NCBI RefSeq assembly: GCF_000378205.1
Contig: NZ_KB899418.1
Coordinates: forward strand, 1 to 64,000
Length of the DNA stretch: 64,000 nucleotides
From: Sediminispirochaeta bajacaliforniensis DSM 16054
GTDB lineage: Bacteria; Spirochaetota; Spirochaetia; DSM-16054; Sediminispirochaetaceae
Direction: 5' to 3'
The notes under the pieces were generated by a model. That model saw only the letters and a list, made by a program, of their open reading frames with translations. It made no database searches and was not told the origin of the DNA. Shown here piece after piece: positions 42,982-53,654 of the stretch; position 1 is the first letter of the stretch, and every line of letters starts with the position of its first letter. The position numbers and the translations under genes were made by a program.

Positions 42982-45339
42982 ATGACGATACGAAACGGAA
43001 AAAGAGTAGCGATAGGTTTTCTCATCCTTATGGCAGTTCAGGCAAATGCGGAGGAACTTGCACTTATCCTGGACGGTCCCTCGGAAAACTACGTCCCCTT
43101 GCTGGCCGAGATTACACAGCAGTTCAGCAACGAAGAGATAATGGCCGAACCGGTGCTCATTGCGGACAATATATTGAGTATGGCTCCGCCGGAAGCGATC
43201 ATCAAGGTAAAAAAGGCCTGGCCGGAACATGGCTTCAAGAGGATTCTTGCCTTGGGATATGCCAGCTCGAAAACGGCCTTTGCCATAGCTGGCCAGGAAG
43301 ATATCATCCTTTCGGTTTGCGAAGGACTCCCGGATAAGGCGGTGGCAGAGCTACGGATGCTTGCAGGCACATCGGGAAACGTTCTTGTTATATCGGTCCC
43401 GCCTATACCGAAAGAAGAAATAGGGAGAGCAAAAGAGCAGTTCAACTTTACCCGTATAGGGGTGATGGCAGACCAGGATCTTTCCCGATGGAACGATACA
43501 ATCCCCAGCTGGTATCAAGAAGCTTTAGCGGATGATAGCGAAGTCGGCATTGAGCTCTTGGACTACACAGATACAGAGACCATGATCGAAGGCATTCAAG
43601 CATTGGACTATGATGCCTTCTATCTCTTACCAACCGCTCGTCTATCGGAAAAAGAACGCCGGCAGCTATATCTTGCATCGAGCAAACTGCATATCCCCCT
43701 TATTAGCGGTGCCGGAGAAAAAGAGGTTGAATTGGGCGCCTTGGCAGCCTATAAGCCCGCATTAACGACACAGCTTGCACGGGAAATTGTCGTAAGTCTC
43801 GATCAGCAAAAAGCGGGATGGAAGGCCCTGACAACGCCATTAGTGGAAATACATCCCCCGCCCAAACTATCGATAAACCTCTCAAGTGCAGACAATATAG
43901 GTCTTTCCCTTAGCTGGGAAACCCTTCTTGCGGCAGAACTACTTGGCAGCTCCAGTGCAGTTGTACCGTTTCCCGATATAAAGGAGCTGCTGGAGCTGGC
44001 AAAGCGGCATAGTCCCGAACTGAGGGCATCGGAAGATGCAGTACATGTTCAAGAAGCCACAACAGCGCTTTCACGCAGCCACTTACTCCCCTCCCTCGAT
44101 ACCTACCTACAGGGAAGCCGCATCGATAAAGACCGGGCCGAAAGCCTCGGAACCCCGGATGAACTCCAGCTGATCGGCGGCTTACAATTTCAACAGCTTT
44201 TGTGGTCAGAAGAAGCGTGGGCACAATATGATATCCAAAAATCACTCTTACAACAAAGCAAACAGCAAAACTCCAGTACCCTCGATTCCATACTCTCTTC
44301 TACGACCGATGCCTATTATACGATCATACAGGCCGATGCCTCGGTGAGGGCAGCCCAGGAAAACCTTGCAAGCACAAGGGCTTATCTTGGTCGTGCAAAA
44401 CTACTTAAGAAGACGGGACAGGGAAGCGAGGCCGATGTTGCGCGTTTCGAGGCTAAAACGGCCCGGGACTCCCAGCAGCTTATTGATGCCGTGTTTTCGG
44501 CAAAAAATGCCCGCTTGGAGCTCTTCAGAGTCACTGGTTTTACGGAAGAAGGCAAACACTATATCGTTCCCGAAAGTAATCCTGGCGGAGACACATGGGA
44601 ACACTTCCTTTCAGAAATTGACAACGGACGCAAAAGTGAGAAGCTGACTGCCTTTTTCCTTTCTGAGGTCTATGCCTATTCCCCGGATCTGGCAGCCTTA
44701 GGATTCTTTGTACGGGCTTCGGAAAAAGAGCGACAATATAGACGAAAGGCCTTCTACTCCCCAACGATTTCCCTGGTAGCGCAGCTTGAACGGAGCCTCT
44801 ACACAGCAGGAGCATCTTCACCAGCAAGCATTCAAATTTCCGGATTCCCGGAAATCAACCTCCAATCCGAAGATGCGGATGATACAAGCTGGCTTATTGG
44901 TATTAATGTATCCTTCCCCCTTTTTACGGGAACGGAAAGAACGGCGCAACTGCACAAGGCAGAGGCAAAGGTCGATCAAGCAACCGCAAGCCTGCTCGAC
45001 GGGCGGAACAGGATAGAACAAGTTGTACGGCAAGTGGTTTCTCAGGCACTTGCCGTCAGCAGGAAACTGGACCAAAGCAGGGCAGGAGAACGAGCTGCAC
45101 AGCAGCTTCTCGATCTCACCGTGCACTCATATGTGCAAGGAATTGCAACAAGCTACGAACTTCTCGACGCCCAGCAAGATGCTTTCTTAGCCAGGCAGCA
45201 AACCATAGATCTCAAAGCGGAACTCAATATTCTCTCTTCCAGGCTTCTTAGGCTTGCAGGTCGAAGCGAAGCACTGTTTTCCGAAGAAAAAATGAGGCAA
45301 CTGATACAAGACTACAAGGACAGCAGCAAGGAGCAGTAA
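42982..45339 (+). CDS. TolC-like outer-membrane efflux protein with N-terminal binding-protein-like domain
   Basis: The protein has 785 residues, against about 420-500 for ordinary TolC proteins. A signal peptide (VAIGFLILMAVQANA) is followed by a domain of about 280 residues (25-305) that looks like an ABC-type periplasmic binding protein of the ABC_sub_bind group: KRILALGYASSKTAFAIAG, NFTRIGVMADQDLSRWND, DAFYLLPTARLSEKERRQL and LHIPLISGAGEKEVELGALAA, quoted as LHIPLISGAGEKEVEL. From about 330 a TolC/OEP region follows with IKELLELAKRHSPELRASED and two long coiled-coil repeats (QRSA-type helices to 780). It is the first gene of the efflux operon, has a good AGGA site, and lies 4 bases before the adaptor gene. 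Confidence 0.85.
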   Translation: MTIRNGKRVAIGFLILMAVQANAEELALILDGPSENYVPLLAEITQQFSNEEIMAEPVLIADNILSMAPPEAIIKVKKAWPEHGFKRILALGYASSKTAFAIAGQEDIILSVCEGLPDKAVAELRMLAGTSGNVLVISVPPIPKEEIGRAKEQFNFTRIGVMADQDLSRWNDTIPSWYQEALADDSEVGIELLDYTDTETMIEGIQALDYDAFYLLPTARLSEKERRQLYLASSKLHIPLISGAGEKEVELGALAAYKPALTTQLAREIVVSLDQQKAGWKALTTPLVEIHPPPKLSINLSSADNIGLSLSWETLLAAELLGSSSAVVPFPDIKELLELAKRHSPELRASEDAVHVQEATTALSRSHLLPSLDTYLQGSRIDKDRAESLGTPDELQLIGGLQFQQLLWSEEAWAQYDIQKSLLQQSKQQNSSTLDSILSSTTDAYYTIIQADASVRAAQENLASTRAYLGRAKLLKKTGQGSEADVARFEAKTARDSQQLIDAVFSAKNARLELFRVTGFTEEGKHYIVPESNPGGDTWEHFLSEIDNGRKSEKLTAFFLSEVYAYSPDLAALGFFVRASEKERQYRRKAFYSPTISLVAQLERSLYTAGASSPASIQISGFPEINLQSEDADDTSWLIGINVSFPLFTGTERTAQLHKAEAKVDQATASLLDGRNRIEQVVRQVVSQALAVSRKLDQSRAGERAAQQLLDLTVHSYVQGIATSYELLDAQQDAFLARQQTIDLKAELNILSSRLLRLAGRSEALFSEEKMRQLIQDYKDSSKEQ

Positions 45340-45343
45340 ACAG

Positions 45344-46450
45344 ATGAAGCATAAGGTGATTTCATGTTTTCTTCTCTCCATATCGACTATGGCGGTACTT
45401 TCCTGCGCAGTAAAAGAAGAACAAACACAGCAGACGCAAAAGTATCGGCCCGTGTGTACGATAACAGCAAGAGAAGGGGATCAAAACAGGCTCTATCACT
45501 ATGTAGGGACGATACGTGCTGCACAGGAAGTGAAACTAAGTTTTAAGGTATCGGGAAGGATCGAAAGGATTTTTTGTGACGAAGGCCAGATCATGGAAAA
45601 AGGACGGACCATCGCTCAAATAGAAAGAGAAGAGTATCAGATCGAAGTCACGCGGGCAGAAGCGGCCTTGCAGAGTGCCGATGTGCAAGCGCTACATGCT
45701 GAAACCGACTACAACAGGACACGGGAGTTATATCGAAACGATGGGATAAGTCGCAGTGATCTGGATGCAGCACTCACCTCTCTGAAAGTGGCAGAAGCAA
45801 ATCAGAGTGCAGCCCAGCAACAACTGAAAGCGGCAAGGGTAAAACTTGATGCCACATCCATGAAGGCACCTCTCACAGGGGCCATCGCCTGCCTGACAGT
45901 AAACGAACATGAAATAGTCAGTGCCGGCCAGCCAATAGGTATCATTTCATCCAATGACGCCTACGAGGTTAGCTTTACGGTACCGGGGAGGATTGTATCG
46001 TACATGGCCCCGGGTCAGTTCATTCGTCTCAAAATCGTCGATATTTCGGAAACGCCCCTCACCGCCCGGATCCAAACCATCGGTGCCGGAAGCGAGCAAT
46101 CAAACACCCTCTACCCCGTCACCGCCCGGTGCATCGACATGCCCGAAGGTATTCGCGCCGGTATGTCGGCGGAGGTTCTTGTTTCCCTGGAACATCAAGG
46201 GGATCGGCAAAGTATTATCGTTCCGTCACATGTAATCATGAGAGAAAACGAAAAGGAATTTCTTTTCATAGCAATCCCGAAAGATGAAAACCTTGCCCAT
46301 ATTACAAAACGGGAGGTAGAAACGGGAAGCCTGACAAATGCGGGGATAGAAATTCTTTCAGGTATCACACCCGGGGAAAAAATAGTCACCGCCGGGATGG
46401 GGCTTCTTAGTGAAGGAGAGACCGTTCGATTGGAGGCGGGAGGGAAATGA
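45344..46450 (+). CDS. RND efflux periplasmic adaptor (membrane fusion) lipoprotein
   Basis: This 368-residue protein has a lipoprotein signal (LLSISTMAVLSCAV, Cys about 21). The lipoyl/biotinyl half-motif reads VKLSFKVSGRIERIFCDEGQ, then a helical hairpin with YNRTRELYRNDGISRSDLDA. The second half-motif reads APLTGAIACLTVNEHEIVSAG, quoted as APLTGAIACLTVNEHEIV, followed by beta-barrel and membrane-proximal domains. It links the inner-membrane pump and the TolC-like protein. An AAGGAG site precedes it and its stop overlaps the pump start. Confidence 0.92.
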   Translation: MKHKVISCFLLSISTMAVLSCAVKEEQTQQTQKYRPVCTITAREGDQNRLYHYVGTIRAAQEVKLSFKVSGRIERIFCDEGQIMEKGRTIAQIEREEYQIEVTRAEAALQSADVQALHAETDYNRTRELYRNDGISRSDLDAALTSLKVAEANQSAAQQQLKAARVKLDATSMKAPLTGAIACLTVNEHEIVSAGQPIGIISSNDAYEVSFTVPGRIVSYMAPGQFIRLKIVDISETPLTARIQTIGAGSEQSNTLYPVTARCIDMPEGIRAGMSAEVLVSLEHQGDRQSIIVPSHVIMRENEKEFLFIAIPKDENLAHITKREVETGSLTNAGIEILSGITPGEKIVTAGMGLLSEGETVRLEAGGK

Positions 46451-49400
46451 ATCTTACGCGCGCGGCCATCACCAACAACAGGACGACAGTTATTATCATT
46501 CTTCTTATGATTGTAGGCGGAATATACTCCTATATATCCATGCCGAAGGCCGAAGATCCCGGCTTTACCATACGAGTTGCGCAGGTCATTACCTACTATC
46601 CAGGGGCAAGCCCGGAACGAGTCAGAAAACTTGTCACCGAGCCCCTGGAAGATGCAATAGAGGGGATTCCCGAGGTCGAGGAAGTTCGTTCGCAGTCGAA
46701 AGCGGATGTTTCGATCATCAGTGTCAAGATCGCCTTTGCATATTCCAATCTTGATCCCATATGGAGCGACCTGGAAGAAGTGGTGGGATCAATCGCACAA
46801 GATCTGCCCGACGGTATAACAGGCCCCTATATCAACGACAAATTTTCCGATATCTATCCGATCCTCCTCACCGTTTCGGGCAGGGATTTTACCCTTCAGG
46901 AACTCGGAGATGTTGCAGAAGGGCTGAAACGGGAAATCCAAAAGGAAACTCAGGTTGGCGACGTACGTATAGAAGGGGTACCTGATGAACAGATAACCGT
47001 ACGCTATGATTCTTCCCAACTCACAAATTTCCGGATTACGCCGTATCAGCTTGCAAGTGTGATGGAAAACACCAACATCGTCCGCCCGGGGGGAAGCATA
47101 AGAACCTCGCAGGAACGCATTTCGATAGAACCCTCGGGTTCCTTTGCCGATCTGGAGGCATTAAAGAGCACCCTGATTACTATTCCCGGCCGGCAAGAGG
47201 TGGTCCCCCTTTCCGACATCGCCGAAGTGGTAAAAGAAGAAAAGCACCCTTTCGACAAGTACATCTCGGCAAACGGAGAACATGCTGTTCTCATAGCCGT
47301 CAATATGAAAGAAGGTGGAAATATCACGACCATGGGAGATCAGATGAGGGCCCTGATCGAAGATATGAAAGACCACTACCCCATCGGGATAAATTTCGAT
47401 TTCATTGTTTTTCAGCCCAGCATAGTCGAGGATCTTATATCGACCTTCACATCCAATGTACTTCAAGCCATGATCATTGTCCTCATCGTGATGTTTTTCT
47501 TCCTGGGATTCAGGGAGGGAATTCTCGTGGCCTCATTGGTCCCGCTCTCGATGCTTACCACCCTCAGCATTATGAAGGCGACGGGAATCTGGATAGATCA
47601 AATGTCACTTGCCTCGCTGATTATCGTTTTGGGGATGTTGGTGGATAACGCCATCGTCATCACGGAATCCACAACAGTCCTGATGAAAGAGGGGATGACG
47701 GTCTTTGATACCTCCCTAAAATCGGTAAAAGAATTACGGATTCCCCTCCTTACAAGCTCGCTAACCACCGCCTTCGCCTTTCTTCCCATTGTCATGTCGC
47801 AAAATCAGACAGGAGAATTTACCCGGCCGCTTTTTTGGGTCGTATCCATCACGCTTCTCGCCTCATGGATGATCTCCACGACAATCATTCCCTTTTTTGC
47901 TCAACGGCTCCTTGCAAAAAGGTATCAGGGAAGAAAAGCGAAAGCATCTCAAAGGAAAAACAAAACATCACCTTCCCGTTTTCCTGCCTATTACGAAACG
48001 TTGCTTGCACGCATGTTGAAACATAGAGGTATAGTTGTCCTGGTGCTTATGGCAGCGTTCATCGGAGCACTCTGCCTTTTCACTCGCATCCCCTCCTCTT
48101 TTTTCCCTACCGCAGACTTTCCCGTCTTCACCGCAGAGGTAGTTCTTCCCCGGGGAAGCTCAATTGAGCGTTCGGCAGAGGTAGCAAGAGACTTCGACCG
48201 ATTTCTCACCACAGAGAGGGGCGCCGACAAAGGAGATGTGGTTAGCTGGGGAACCTTCGTCGGAGGAGGAATCCCACGATTTCGGCTCAATGTTTCTCCG
48301 GAATCAGCCAGACCGGAATACATCTTTATCATCATCAACACCAGCGATTATAAGGACATAGAGCCGCTCATGGCCAAAATCGAAAACTATGCGACTACAA
48401 AGCATCCCGATGCACGATTGACCCAAAAGCGTTTTACTACCGGGGTGGAAGTTGATGCTCCGGTGGAGATTCGCATCTCGGGGCCGGAGAGAAGGCAGCT
48501 GATGGAAATCGTCGGATTGCTAAAGGCAAAACTTGCCGAGACAAAGGGTTTAAAACATATTCGGGACGACTGGGGAGCCGATGTCAAGAAGCTTGATATC
48601 ACCATCGACGAGGAACTTGCACGAAAAGCCGGGGTGAGTAATCAGGATATTGCTATATCACTGCAGGCCGCTACACAGGGTATTACAGTTTCCCAATATC
48701 GCGGGGATGAGGAGATCATTCCCATTGTTCTCAAAGATGGTGCGATAGACGATAGGGACATCGACAGACTTTCATCGCTGCAGACCTATGCCCAGTCATC
48801 GGGAAAAGCGGTCAACCTTTCCCAGGTGGCCGGTGTCGACCTCCTCTGGCAGCCGGCGGTCATTATCAGAAAAGATGGACTTGATACCATTACCGTCCAG
48901 GCAGAAACGACGAAGGATGTAAGCGCCATCGAACTGGCTGATAGGATCGATAGTTGGCTGATAAAAGAAAAAGAGCATTGGCCTGTCGGCTTTTCCTACG
49001 AATTCGGCGGCGAGATGGAGGGATCTTCCGATGCAAACAAGGCTATTATGAGGGAGGTTCCCTTAGCCTTTCTTCTTATACTTCTTCTACTGGTGGCACA
49101 GTTTAACTCTCTCAGAAGGGCCTTTGTCATTCTGGTTACAATCCCCTTCGGTTTCATCGGCGTAGTTATCGGACTCTTGGTAAGCGGCAGTCCCTTTAGC
49201 TTTATGAGCCTTCTCGGCCTTGTTTCCCTTGCGGGGATAGTGGTGAATAACGCCATCATTCTGATCGACAGGATCGAAACGGAACGAAAAAACAAGGGAA
49301 GCCTGGAGAAGGCCATCATCGTTTCGGCTTCGAAAAGATTATGGCCGATTCTGCTTACCACAACGACCACTATCGGGGGGCTGATCCCGCTTATGCTTTT

Positions 49401-49551
49401 TGGAGGTCCGCTGTGGCTTCCCATGGCCTCCGCCATTATCTTCGGGTTAGGTTTTTCGACAATCCTTACCCTCGGTTTTGTACCGGTACTCTATCATCTG
49501 CTCTTTTCTCCAAGGAAGGGAAATCCCCGTAAGGGGGCATCTCTTAGATAA
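46447..49551 (+). CDS. RND family inner-membrane efflux pump
   Basis: This 1034-residue pump has 12 membrane helices and two large periplasmic loops (about 35-335 and 560-870). The N-terminus reads AAITNNRTTVIIILLMIVGG, then PKAEDPGF and TYYPGASPERVRKLVTEPLE. Helix 4 carries GMLVDNAIVITES, with one Asp where AcrB has two, as in many RND subgroups. Helix 10-11 reads GLVSLAGIVVNNAIILIDRI, and the end IGGLIPLMLFGGPLWLPMA is typical. It exports drugs, lipids or toxic metabolites using the proton gradient. Substrate unknown. Confidence 0.93.
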   Translation: MNLTRAAITNNRTTVIIILLMIVGGIYSYISMPKAEDPGFTIRVAQVITYYPGASPERVRKLVTEPLEDAIEGIPEVEEVRSQSKADVSIISVKIAFAYSNLDPIWSDLEEVVGSIAQDLPDGITGPYINDKFSDIYPILLTVSGRDFTLQELGDVAEGLKREIQKETQVGDVRIEGVPDEQITVRYDSSQLTNFRITPYQLASVMENTNIVRPGGSIRTSQERISIEPSGSFADLEALKSTLITIPGRQEVVPLSDIAEVVKEEKHPFDKYISANGEHAVLIAVNMKEGGNITTMGDQMRALIEDMKDHYPIGINFDFIVFQPSIVEDLISTFTSNVLQAMIIVLIVMFFFLGFREGILVASLVPLSMLTTLSIMKATGIWIDQMSLASLIIVLGMLVDNAIVITESTTVLMKEGMTVFDTSLKSVKELRIPLLTSSLTTAFAFLPIVMSQNQTGEFTRPLFWVVSITLLASWMISTTIIPFFAQRLLAKRYQGRKAKASQRKNKTSPSRFPAYYETLLARMLKHRGIVVLVLMAAFIGALCLFTRIPSSFFPTADFPVFTAEVVLPRGSSIERSAEVARDFDRFLTTERGADKGDVVSWGTFVGGGIPRFRLNVSPESARPEYIFIIINTSDYKDIEPLMAKIENYATTKHPDARLTQKRFTTGVEVDAPVEIRISGPERRQLMEIVGLLKAKLAETKGLKHIRDDWGADVKKLDITIDEELARKAGVSNQDIAISLQAATQGITVSQYRGDEEIIPIVLKDGAIDDRDIDRLSSLQTYAQSSGKAVNLSQVAGVDLLWQPAVIIRKDGLDTITVQAETTKDVSAIELADRIDSWLIKEKEHWPVGFSYEFGGEMEGSSDANKAIMREVPLAFLLILLLLVAQFNSLRRAFVILVTIPFGFIGVVIGLLVSGSPFSFMSLLGLVSLAGIVVNNAIILIDRIETERKNKGSLEKAIIVSASKRLWPILLTTTTTIGGLIPLMLFGGPLWLPMASAIIFGLGFSTILTLGFVPVLYHLLFSPRKGNPRKGASLR

Positions 49552-49599
49552 TTTCGATTATGTCGACCAAAGACAAAAAAGCTGGTAGCATGGAAAAAC

Positions 49600-50226
49600 A
49601 TGAGTGAGCGGGTTAAGAGGAAGCAATCTGCAGCAAGGCAGCGGCTTATAACCGCTGCCAAAAAGCTGTTCTATGAAAAAGGTTACGATAAAACAACGGT
49701 CCTCGACATAACGACAAGGGCCGATGTCAGCAAGGGGTCATATTATACCCATTTCTCCACCAAGGCCGATATTCTTGCCACCATCGTTATCGAAAACTTA
49801 ATCCGTCAGACCAAAGAAATAGAAGCGATACGGAACACTCCCGTCTCCGGCATCGAAAAGCTGGAGAAGGTCCTTCGTCTTTTCGTCGATCATTTTCTCG
49901 CCGAGCCCGAGAATGGTGATATCACGACGAATACGGAAGTAGCCTTCTGCAGGAACGAGCTTTCCCGCGATGTGGCACGTATGATTGTCTCCCATATCGG
50001 CCTTTTACGCCAACAGTTCATGCAGATCGTAGGTGAAGGAATCAAAGACGGTACTATTCGCAACATCGATAATTTTGAAACCTTCGGGGATGTTGTTATC
50101 CCGATGGCCAGATCCTATCTCGCCCGGACGGCGCTTTTTGCCAATGCCGCCCCGCCCCGTCCGGAACACTTCAAAAACAATGCCAAACACATGGTCGACT
50201 TTTTCATTGCCGTTCTTTCTCCTTAA
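49600..50226 (+). CDS. TetR/AcrR family transcriptional regulator
   Basis: This 208-residue regulator has an N-terminal helix-turn-helix (15-60) with LITAAKKLFYEKGYDKTTVL and VSKGSYYTHFSTKADIL, and a C-terminal helical ligand domain ending in a TetR_C-like VARMIVSHIGLLRQQF segment. It lies 48 bases after the pump gene on the same strand and very likely represses the efflux operon through the palindrome at 42935-42957. Confidence 0.92.
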   Translation: MSERVKRKQSAARQRLITAAKKLFYEKGYDKTTVLDITTRADVSKGSYYTHFSTKADILATIVIENLIRQTKEIEAIRNTPVSGIEKLEKVLRLFVDHFLAEPENGDITTNTEVAFCRNELSRDVARMIVSHIGLLRQQFMQIVGEGIKDGTIRNIDNFETFGDVVIPMARSYLARTALFANAAPPRPEHFKNNAKHMVDFFIAVLSP

Positions 50227-50272
50227 ATCCGAAAAAGTATCCTCATGAACTGCCGGCATATCCGTAAAAACG

Positions 50273-51826
<1,554 letters not shown>

Positions 51827-52678
51827 TTATCCTTTGATTGATCCTGCACTCAGCCCGGAAATAAAAAACCGTTGAAATAAGAGAAAAACAATGATAATCG
51901 GTACGGTGGCAACAAAAGCACCGGAAAGAAGCATATCGTAATTGTTGCCGTAGGGAGTCAAAAGTGAATTCAACCCTATTGGTATGGTGAACATTTTCTC
52001 GGTTCTCATGACGATCAGGGGCCAAAGAAAGTCATTCCAACTTTGGAGAGAAACAAGAATGATCATGGCGCCGAAGGCCGGTATCATCAACGGCATCATG
52101 ATTCGAAAAAAGATACCGATCTCCGACACTCCGTCTATTCGCCCGGCATCAAGAAAGGCCCTTGGCAAGGTTACGGCATATTGCCTGAAAAAGAATATAG
52201 CAAAGGGATAGACAACAAACGGCAGTATCACTCCCCATACCGTATTAATCAAACGAAGGCTAATGATCATACGGTATAGCGGCAAGATAAGGATTTGGAT
52301 GGGCACAACCATCAGAAATAGCACGAGGGAAAGAAAAAAACTTCTCCCCTTAAATTCATACATACCAAGACCATATCCTACAAAGGCCGAAAACAAGACC
52401 GACAAACCGGTTCGAAGCACCATGATGACAATGCTGTTTCGCAGCCAGAAACCGTAGGCACCCTTACGGGCGGTAAAAAGCCCCAAGATGTTCTCAGCGG
52501 ACAAGCCTTCGGGGATAAGGGTTTTTAACGTAATCCCGAATCTCATTAGTTCCTGCCCCGGACGGAAGGCGGCAAGAACGAGAGCATACACAGGAAACAA
52601 AAAGACAAGCCCGGTTACCGTTAGAATACCCACCGTGCCAAAGCCGATAACTTTCGATTTTTTTCCCACTGTTCGCAT
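51827..52678 (-). CDS. Sugar ABC transporter permease (MalG type)
   Basis: This 283-residue permease has six membrane helices. It shows the opening VIGFGTVGILTVTGLVFLFPVY, quoted as ILTVTGLVFLFPVYAL, and the cytosolic EAA loop ALPRAFLDAGRIDGVSEIGI in the form LPRAFLDAGRIDGVSEIGIF with a downstream IMMPLMIPAF. It begins directly at the stop of the MalF-type gene (TAGATG). Together they form the channel for arabino-oligosaccharides, judged from the GH51 neighbour. Confidence 0.9.
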   Translation of the reverse strand: MRTVGKKSKVIGFGTVGILTVTGLVFLFPVYALVLAAFRPGQELMRFGITLKTLIPEGLSAENILGLFTARKGAYGFWLRNSIVIMVLRTGLSVLFSAFVGYGLGMYEFKGRSFFLSLVLFLMVVPIQILILPLYRMIISLRLINTVWGVILPFVVYPFAIFFFRQYAVTLPRAFLDAGRIDGVSEIGIFFRIMMPLMIPAFGAMIILVSLQSWNDFLWPLIVMRTEKMFTIPIGLNSLLTPYGNNYDMLLSGAFVATVPIIIVFLLFQRFFISGLSAGSIKG

Positions 52679-53566
52679 CTAAACCCGCTCCTGTTTGAAA
52701 AAACCAGTTATTTTTAGAAAGGTAAAGCTGACCAAAAGCACCAGAAACAGAAGCGCTATACCGACTGCAGAACCAAACCCCATGTCCGCCGCTTCAAATC
52801 CCCGTCGATAAATATAACGAACGATAGTAAGCCCGGAATTGTCCGGGGAACCGGCACTCCACAAAATGTAGCTCTCCTCAAACATGGCAAGCCCGCCGAA
52901 AATGCTGATAGCCGTAACAAAAACGGTTGTCGGTTTTAGGAGAGGGATTGTTATCCGAAATAATTTCTGGACAGGACCGGCTCCGTCTATTTCCGCCGAC
53001 TCATACAGATCATGAGGTATTTGCTGCAAACCAGAAAGGAAATAAACAATATTAATTCCGGTCCATCTCCAGGTAGCTATCAATACAAGAAGAAACATGG
53101 ACTTCCACGAGCCAGCTAAAAGCCATGCCTGAGGCTCCCCGCCGAAAAGCCCTACGAAGCGATTCACGAGGGCCATATCGCTGGAAGCAAAAAGCAGACG
53201 GAAAATCGTGCCAACGACAACTACCGACATCAAAGCCGGAATAAAAAGCATCCCCCGCAACAGATAACTTTTTTTTCCGGGAATCGAGTTCAGCAAGACA
53301 GCCAGAATCATTGGGACCGGAATCAAAACGACAATAGTCCAAAACATATATGTAAGACTATTTTTCACCGCTGTAAAAAACTGTGGATTCAACAGTCGTT
53401 TATAATTCGTCCCTCCTATGAAACGGACCTGTCCCGGAACGATTTCCTGAAAACTCATAACCAGCGTACTGATAACCGGATATAAAAAAAAGATAAGAAA
53501 AGATAAAATAAACGGAAAAACAAACATATACGGAGCACGTTTTCTGCTATCGGCGAACAGGGTCAT
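52679..53566 (-). CDS. Sugar ABC transporter permease (MalF type)
   Basis: This permease has about 295 residues and six helices: FVFPFILSFLIFFLYPVIST near the N-terminus and the EAA loop IPHDLYESAEIDGAGPVQKL followed by ITIPLLKPTT. I use ATG 53566 (MTLFADSRKR), which has GAGAGGT in front, rather than the GTG at 53581. No ATPase gene is nearby, so the importer probably shares a general MsmX-type ATPase, as is common for oligosaccharide importers. Confidence 0.9.
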   Translation of the reverse strand: MTLFADSRKRAPYMFVFPFILSFLIFFLYPVISTLVMSFQEIVPGQVRFIGGTNYKRLLNPQFFTAVKNSLTYMFWTIVVLIPVPMILAVLLNSIPGKKSYLLRGMLFIPALMSVVVVGTIFRLLFASSDMALVNRFVGLFGGEPQAWLLAGSWKSMFLLVLIATWRWTGINIVYFLSGLQQIPHDLYESAEIDGAGPVQKLFRITIPLLKPTTVFVTAISIFGGLAMFEESYILWSAGSPDNSGLTIVRYIYRRGFEAADMGFGSAVGIALLFLVLLVSFTFLKITGFFKQERV

Positions 53567-53654
53567 ACAGTTACCTCTCACAGCTTCTCAAAAGGCTCAA
53601 AGAAAGACTGCGAGAAGCAATATACTTCCCGCAGTCGCGGTATATTCATCGTGA

